A stretch of DNA of 10,439 nt from NCBI GenBank assembly GCA_016302925.1, contig JAEDMR010000058.1:1-10439 (forward strand), read 5' to 3'. Positions 6,600-10,439 of the stretch are shown in pieces. The translations under genes and the position numbers were made by a program. This stretch comes from Bacillota bacterium (GTDB taxonomy: Bacteria > Bacillota > Clostridia > Peptostreptococcales > Anaerovoracaceae). The notes beneath the pieces were generated by a model, which was not told the DNA's origin, made no database searches, and saw nothing but the letters and a program-made list of their open reading frames with translations. Within the stretch, counting starts at the first letter, position 1. Each line of letters begins with the position of its first letter.

Positions 6600-6628
6600 T
6601 TGACAGCATTTTTGTTATATAATATAAA
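6600..6628 (+). promoter_or_regulatory. Sigma-A type promoter of the zinc-ribbon/UPF0182 operon
   Basis: A perfect TTGACA (6600-6605) and TATAAA (6623-6628) are spaced by 17 bases. A TATAAT at 6618-6623 has a spacer of only 12 bases and is less likely to be used with this -35 box. The expected start near 6635 gives a leader of about 25 bases before the ATG at 6659. Confidence 0.85.
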
Positions 6629-6658
6629 GAAGTATATAAATGTAGAAAGGCCGGAAAA

Positions 6659-7480
6659 ATGGAATTTCGGGAATGGATGGAAAAAATCTGGGAATATTGT
6701 CAGGAACACTGGATCGGGCTGATTGCTGCCGGGCTGGTGGTCCTGATTTTGTTGCTTTCTCTCTGGCTTGTGCACCTGGCAAGACGAGATCAGCAGGATG
6801 GGGTCTCGGAGGAGAAAATGCAGTCGGAATCCGAGCCTGAAATTCAAACGGAGGAGGAAACCGTACCTGAAGAAGAACCGATGACGAAAGAAGAACCGGC
6901 GACGAAAGAAGAACCGGAATCGGAAATGGAAGCGGCAATGGAACCGGAGTCCTCCTCAGAAGTTGAAGAAACGCTGTGTGAAGAGAGTTTTACCAGGGAT
7001 GAGACAGATGAAGTTCTTGATATTCTGAAGTCTATCAGGGAAAAAGTTTCTGAAGAATACAGCACGGAAAACACAGAGGTTTCAGATATGCCGGGAGAAG
7101 CGGCTGAGGAAAAAGAGGAACCGGCTGAGGCAGCAGCCAGAGCACTGGTGTCGCAGATCATCCGCGGCGCAGAGAAAGCCGGAGAGACGGCCGGCAGGGA
7201 AGTTGCTTCCATCAATCTGGAGATAGAAAAAGCGCGCCTGGTTATCCACTATGCCGATGAAAATGAAAAAACGGCAAGGACGCCCGAAGTGCTCCTGAGT
7301 GGGGAGAAAAAGATGAATCCGGGGGAGAAACGGCAGCTTGTGAAACCAGAAGCAGAGAAGACTTCTGATACCTGTGAACAGCAGAGCATACCGAAAAAGT
7401 TCGGTTCGGATAATATGAACAGGGCCCGGTCAGGGCATGTGTACACGGAAGAAGAGTTGCAGACGTTGATTAAAGAGTAA
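6659..7480 (+). CDS. Acidic single-pass membrane protein of unknown function, 273 aa
   Basis: I do not recognise a named family. A short N-terminus rich in Glu and Trp is followed by one membrane helix at about 19-40 and then ARR. The positive-inside rule puts the long C-terminal part in the cytoplasm. Residues 50-110 are a Glu/Pro/Thr/Ser low-complexity stretch with repeated KEEP units. Three helix-like blocks then stand out: TDEVLDILKSIREKVSEEY (116-134), an amphipathic Ala-rich block around 157-200 ending in LEIEKARLVIHYADE, and the C-terminal GHVYTEEELQTLIKE (259-273). AGAAAGG (6644-6650) lies eight bases before the ATG. It is the first gene of an operon: the next ATG is 15 bases beyond its stop. 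The design suggests a cytoplasmic scaffold or adaptor anchored at the membrane, acting with the next two products; that is inference. Confidence 0.85.
   Translation: MEFREWMEKIWEYCQEHWIGLIAAGLVVLILLLSLWLVHLARRDQQDGVSEEKMQSESEPEIQTEEETVPEEEPMTKEEPATKEEPESEMEAAMEPESSSEVEETLCEESFTRDETDEVLDILKSIREKVSEEYSTENTEVSDMPGEAAEEKEEPAEAAARALVSQIIRGAEKAGETAGREVASINLEIEKARLVIHYADENEKTARTPEVLLSGEKKMNPGEKRQLVKPEAEKTSDTCEQQSIPKKFGSDNMNRARSGHVYTEEELQTLIKE
6881..6916 (+). repeat. Two tandem 18-bp units inside the acidic membrane protein gene
   Basis: Two adjacent 18-base units (6881-6898 and 6899-6916) differ only in their first two bases, 16 of 18 identical, and encode MTKEEP and ATKEEP. This is a local coding duplication that lengthens the acidic region. 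Confidence 0.9.
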
Positions 7481-7495
7481 GTACTGGAGGCGGAC

Positions 7496-9460
7496 ATGTT
7501 TTGTACCAACTGCGGAAAAAAATTGTATGAGGGAGACCGGTTCTGCGCATACTGCGGAACCAAAGTCAGAGAGGAAGAGCCAAAAGCACGGCAGGAAATC
7601 GTTTTCAATCCTCCTTTCCGGGCAGAAGCGGAGCGGAGGACTTCAGAAATCTTTCGGGGCTTCGCGGAAAGCAGAGAAGAACCGGAGAAACCGCACAGGA
7701 CGGAGCCTGCACATTTTGACTGGAATCTGGATGGATTTCCGTCCGGTGAAACGAAAAAGACGGAGGATGTGGACTTCAATTGGGATTCTGTGATGGACAG
7801 AAAGCGGGAGGTGCACAGAGAGGATACGCGCAGTATCCCGGCAGTTCCTGTCGTAGATAAGATTCATATTGGCGAGATGAAGGTTTCAGACACGGATGCT
7901 GAAGAGTCGAATGGGGACGAGGCTGAAACTTCCAATGCAAGTGAGCCAGTGAAGACTGTAACGGTTGCTGAAGCTTCCGTGGAGGAAGAGAATCCGGAAG
8001 AAGAAACGCGGGATGAAGCAGCTTCACGGCTGGAAGATGAGCTGTTTGGGAAGAATTATAAGCCCGTCGGTTCTGCCGGATCTGCAGACGCGGACGACCG
8101 ATTCGGGAATACAGCTCAGCTGGAAAAATTTTATACATATAATGAAAAGAAAGAAGCTTTTCAGGAGCTTTTAGATAAGGAATATGAGAGACTTCGATCC
8201 ATGGAGGAAGAGCGTAAGCCAGATGCTGATTCCCTGGAATTCACCTGGGCCGGAAGACTGTTCCCGCAGCAGGACGAAGATCAGGGGGAAGATCAGGAAG
8301 AAGATCAGGGAGAAGATCAGGGAGAAGAAACGTTTTCCGGAGATACCATAGATTTCTCTCCAATCCGGGAGGAAGCGCGGATGCGAAACCAGATGAATCC
8401 GGAGCCGGAACCGGAATCTGAAACGGAAACAACGGATGCTGTGAAACCTGAGGCAGAGAAGCCGGAGCAAGAAGAGCCGGCGACGGATGGACCTGAAGCA
8501 GGAGAGACTGCGGTCGAAGAAACGCCGGCTGAAGAGGCTGCCGGTGAAGCACCTTCGGCAGACGAAACGAGGGAGGATAACGATACTCCCAGTGACGGTC
8601 CGGATGAAAAGCTGCGGCTCCGGTACTCAGATGTCTTTCCCAGGGAAAGCCTTGCTGCTGGCAGCGATGATAGCCGTTCTGATGATACAGAGTCTGCAGC
8701 AGATGACGGGAAGACCGGGGAAAGTGAAAAGCAGCCGGCGGCAGCAGATATCTCGGACCTCTTCGAGGAAGACGAGGAAGAAGACAAGAAGGGAATGAAC
8801 CTGTTTGTTAAACTGGTTGTTACGCTGCTGGTGCTGCTGATTGTGCTGGAAGGCATCGTTCTGGCTGCCAAATTCATCGCACCGGAAAGCACTTTTTCCA
8901 TTCAGGCGAATGCCTTCGTAGAGAAGATTCTGGACAAGGTGACCGGAGGAAGCGGATCACCGCAGGATGCGCAGGATCCGGAGGGGTCTGACGGGGACGG
9001 CGATGAAGATCTGCCGAAAGAAACATATCTCAGCGGCATCCTTCGCGAAAAAGTGCCGGAGCCGGAAACCATCGGCCAGGTGCTGGAGGATACAGAACTG
9101 AAATATGATAATAAAAAGAACTATGCGTTCGGGGAGCAGCTTGCAGAAGCGGAAGCATTCGTCGATGAAACGTGGAAATCCGGAGAAGACGGAAAGACGA
9201 TCACGAAAGCCGACGTAATGATGAATGCCGTGGTTACATATTTTGACCAGTGGAAGGCGACCAATGAGGATACCAGCCTGATAGGCATTAATAAATTGGA
9301 AATTGGTGAGATTCGAACAGGGGAAGAGGGGTACTATGTGCTTTGCCGGCTGACCTTTGCAGGTGAAGACGGCGACGAAGTCGTGAAGTATGTGACAGTG
9401 AACGTGAAAGAGTCTCAGGATTCCATGGTAATCAACGAAACAAAGGAGGAGACGATTTAA
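7496..9460 (+). CDS. Zinc-ribbon acidic single-pass membrane protein, 654 aa
   Basis: Residues 1-24 form a zinc ribbon with Cys3, Cys6, Cys17 and Cys20 in CxxC...CxxC order. A very long acidic, low-complexity region (about 25-430) follows, with islands that look constrained: HFDWNLDGF (73-81), VDFNWDSVM (92-100), a helical block LEKFYTYNEKKEAFQELLDKEYERL split around 209-233, and LEFTWAGRLF (247-256). Lys431-Lys432 precede one membrane helix at about 436-459, so the zinc ribbon and acidic region should be cytoplasmic and the last ~190 residues outside. That outer part has an acidic Gly/Ser linker (484-506) and a compact alpha/beta-like domain (about 507-654) I cannot name. GGAGG (7486-7490) is five bases before the ATG, and the MFCTNCG start is typical of such proteins. 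Its stop overlaps the next gene's ATG (TAATG). The partner or ligand is unknown. Confidence 0.88.
   Translation: MFCTNCGKKLYEGDRFCAYCGTKVREEEPKARQEIVFNPPFRAEAERRTSEIFRGFAESREEPEKPHRTEPAHFDWNLDGFPSGETKKTEDVDFNWDSVMDRKREVHREDTRSIPAVPVVDKIHIGEMKVSDTDAEESNGDEAETSNASEPVKTVTVAEASVEEENPEEETRDEAASRLEDELFGKNYKPVGSAGSADADDRFGNTAQLEKFYTYNEKKEAFQELLDKEYERLRSMEEERKPDADSLEFTWAGRLFPQQDEDQGEDQEEDQGEDQGEETFSGDTIDFSPIREEARMRNQMNPEPEPESETETTDAVKPEAEKPEQEEPATDGPEAGETAVEETPAEEAAGEAPSADETREDNDTPSDGPDEKLRLRYSDVFPRESLAAGSDDSRSDDTESAADDGKTGESEKQPAAADISDLFEEDEEEDKKGMNLFVKLVVTLLVLLIVLEGIVLAAKFIAPESTFSIQANAFVEKILDKVTGGSGSPQDAQDPEGSDGDGDEDLPKETYLSGILREKVPEPETIGQVLEDTELKYDNKKNYAFGEQLAEAEAFVDETWKSGEDGKTITKADVMMNAVVTYFDQWKATNEDTSLIGINKLEIGEIRTGEEGYYVLCRLTFAGEDGDEVVKYVTVNVKESQDSMVINETKEETI
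8276..8323 (+). repeat. Four tandem 12-bp units encoding EDQG-type repeats
   Basis: Four 12-base units in frame encode EDQG, EDQE, EDQG and EDQG (residues 261-276 of the zinc-ribbon protein). The bases differ only slightly between units, which points to recent slippage expansion inside the acidic linker. Confidence 0.93.
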
Positions 9461-10439
9461 TGGAAAAAGTCCAGAAGAAAATCAGTATTGTGATCCTGAT
9501 TCTTGTCATTTTACTGGCAGTGTTTTTCAGTGCGATCCGCTTTATTACTGATTTTATGTGGTTCCAGGAGATGGGCTATGTGGATGTGTTCTTCAAGCAG
9601 CTGGTTACGCAGCTGACGGTGGGCATCCCGACGTTCCTGGTGGTGACCGGGCTGGTGGTTCTGTATCTGAACCGCCTGCGGAAAAGTTATTTCAAGAAGA
9701 TTGCGTCCAGTGAGGATACAAACCTGAAGAAGCTGAAGAAGATAACGCTGGTATTTGCAGCGATTTTCGGCATTTTCACCACGGCGACGACGGTAACGGA
9801 GCTCTGGTTTGATATTCTGAAGTTTGCCAACAGTACGGACTTCAATATTGCGGACCCGCTGTTCCATATGGACATTTCGTTCTACATTTTCCGTCTGGAA
9901 TTCCTGTCCCAGCTCAATGAGATCCTCATTGGCGTTATCGTGGGCTTCGTGGTTCTGACGATTCTGTATTACATCGTCCTGATGACCGTGAGAACGCCGG
10001 ATGTGTTCAAGGAAGAGCCGGCACAGAGCAGCGAAGCCGGTGAACAGCAGACGGAAGACAGCGAGCGGTACGGCGGAAATACCAACCCGTTTGAGCACGG
10101 CGGTGCCGGCGGCAATGATCCGTTCGGCAAGTTTGCGGAAGCCTTCTTCGGCAAGAAGGCAGCGCCTCGGCCGGTGAAACCGAAAAAACAGTTTGACGAT
10201 AACAATTTCAAACAGCTGATGTCCATTGCTTCGGGAAAGATTGGGCTGCTGGGCTTCATCTTTTTCATCATGCTGGCCATCAACTTCTTCCTGCGGCAGT
10301 TTGATCTGCTGCATGTGCATACCGGTGCAGTATATGGCGCCGGTTTCACCGATGTGAACATCACTCTGTGGATGTACCGGATTCTCTGCGTGCTTTCGGT
10401 GCTTTCCGCACTTCTCTTCGTGGTGCACATGAAGAAAAA
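9460..10439 (+). CDS. UPF0182-family polytopic membrane protein, 3'-truncated
   Basis: The frame starts at ATG 9460, sharing one base with the upstream TAA, with AAAGGAGG at 9442-9449, so translational coupling is likely. It runs to the right edge; 326 codons are present, while UPF0182 (COG1615) proteins are usually around 900 residues. Family marks are the N-terminal DFMWFQEMGYVDVFF (31-45), ADPLFHMDISFYIF (131-144) and TGAVYGAGFTDVN (288-300). Six membrane helices fit residues 8-30, 50-70, 95-116, 154-176, 259-278 and 303-323. Lys/Arg-rich loops at 72-94 and 232-243 mark the cytoplasmic side. The loop 177-258 between helices 4 and 5 looks longer than the short one I know in the family: acidic/Gln at first, then Gly/Asn with NPF and DPF, then basic. 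The family's function is unknown to me; a large soluble domain outside the membrane should follow the helices. Confidence 0.93.
   Translation, partial: MEKVQKKISIVILILVILLAVFFSAIRFITDFMWFQEMGYVDVFFKQLVTQLTVGIPTFLVVTGLVVLYLNRLRKSYFKKIASSEDTNLKKLKKITLVFAAIFGIFTTATTVTELWFDILKFANSTDFNIADPLFHMDISFYIFRLEFLSQLNEILIGVIVGFVVLTILYYIVLMTVRTPDVFKEEPAQSSEAGEQQTEDSERYGGNTNPFEHGGAGGNDPFGKFAEAFFGKKAAPRPVKPKKQFDDNNFKQLMSIASGKIGLLGFIFFIMLAINFFLRQFDLLHVHTGAVYGAGFTDVNITLWMYRILCVLSVLSALLFVVHMKK

Noticed and set aside
6417..6722. Plus-strand 101-codon frame overlapping the microprotein gene and the next gene
   Set aside because: It reads through the terminator hairpin and the promoter, has no ribosome binding site, and its N-terminal Arg/Thr/Ser pattern is the shifted reading of the NKQ repeats.
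9511..10428. Minus-strand 305-codon open frame opposite the UPF0182 gene
   Set aside because: The plus strand has clear UPF0182 family motifs, a strong ribosome binding site and coupling to the upstream gene; the reverse product is His/Gln/Arg-rich, typical of an antisense shadow.
1..10439. CRISPR array, insertion sequence, toxin-antitoxin pair or phage genes
   Set aside because: Looked for regularly spaced repeats, transposase motifs with terminal repeats, and small paired genes; none was seen. The tandem repeats found are coding and lie inside acidic linkers.

Overview
The window looks like chromosomal DNA of a Gram-positive anaerobe of the class Clostridia, most likely Lachnospiraceae-like. 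This is inferred from the strong GGAGG-type ribosome binding sites, the mid-range GC, a class I acetyl-CoA hydrolase/transferase-family enzyme, an encoded tRNA CCA end, and the style of the acidic zinc-ribbon membrane protein. All credible genes are on the + strand.

Layout. (1) 1-1606: the 3' part of coaBC, one base from a complete coaX. Together they cover three consecutive coenzyme A steps: pantothenate kinase, phosphopantothenoylcysteine synthetase and its decarboxylase. (2) 1607-2024: a non-coding stretch with a long inverted repeat and, at its end, a near-consensus promoter. (3) 2025-2136: a tRNA-Lys(CTT) gene with its own terminator. (4) 2235-2725: an AT-rich gene for a 140-aa single-anchor membrane or secreted protein of unknown function, with its own promoter. 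(5) 2743-4923: a PcrA/UvrD-type helicase. (6) 4920-6317: a possible promoter overlapping the helicase stop, then an acetyl-CoA hydrolase/CoA-transferase family enzyme. (7) 6407-6535: a 42-aa Asn/Gln/Lys microprotein built of four-residue repeats, followed by a strong terminator. (8) 6600-10439: a promoter and a tight three-gene membrane operon: an acidic single-pass protein, a zinc-ribbon acidic single-pass protein, and a UPF0182-family polytopic membrane protein that runs off the window.

The most interesting part is the last operon. Two proteins with long, low-complexity acidic regions predicted to face the cytoplasm, one carrying a four-Cys zinc ribbon, are co-expressed and probably translationally coupled with a UPF0182 protein. 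That protein has an unusual long hydrophilic linker, basic at its end, predicted on the same side of the membrane. UPF0182 has no assigned function that I know of, so this is a candidate undescribed membrane complex. The 42-aa repeat microprotein and the structured element after coaX are the next best leads.

All calls rest on reading motifs by eye. No database search or folding calculation was run.
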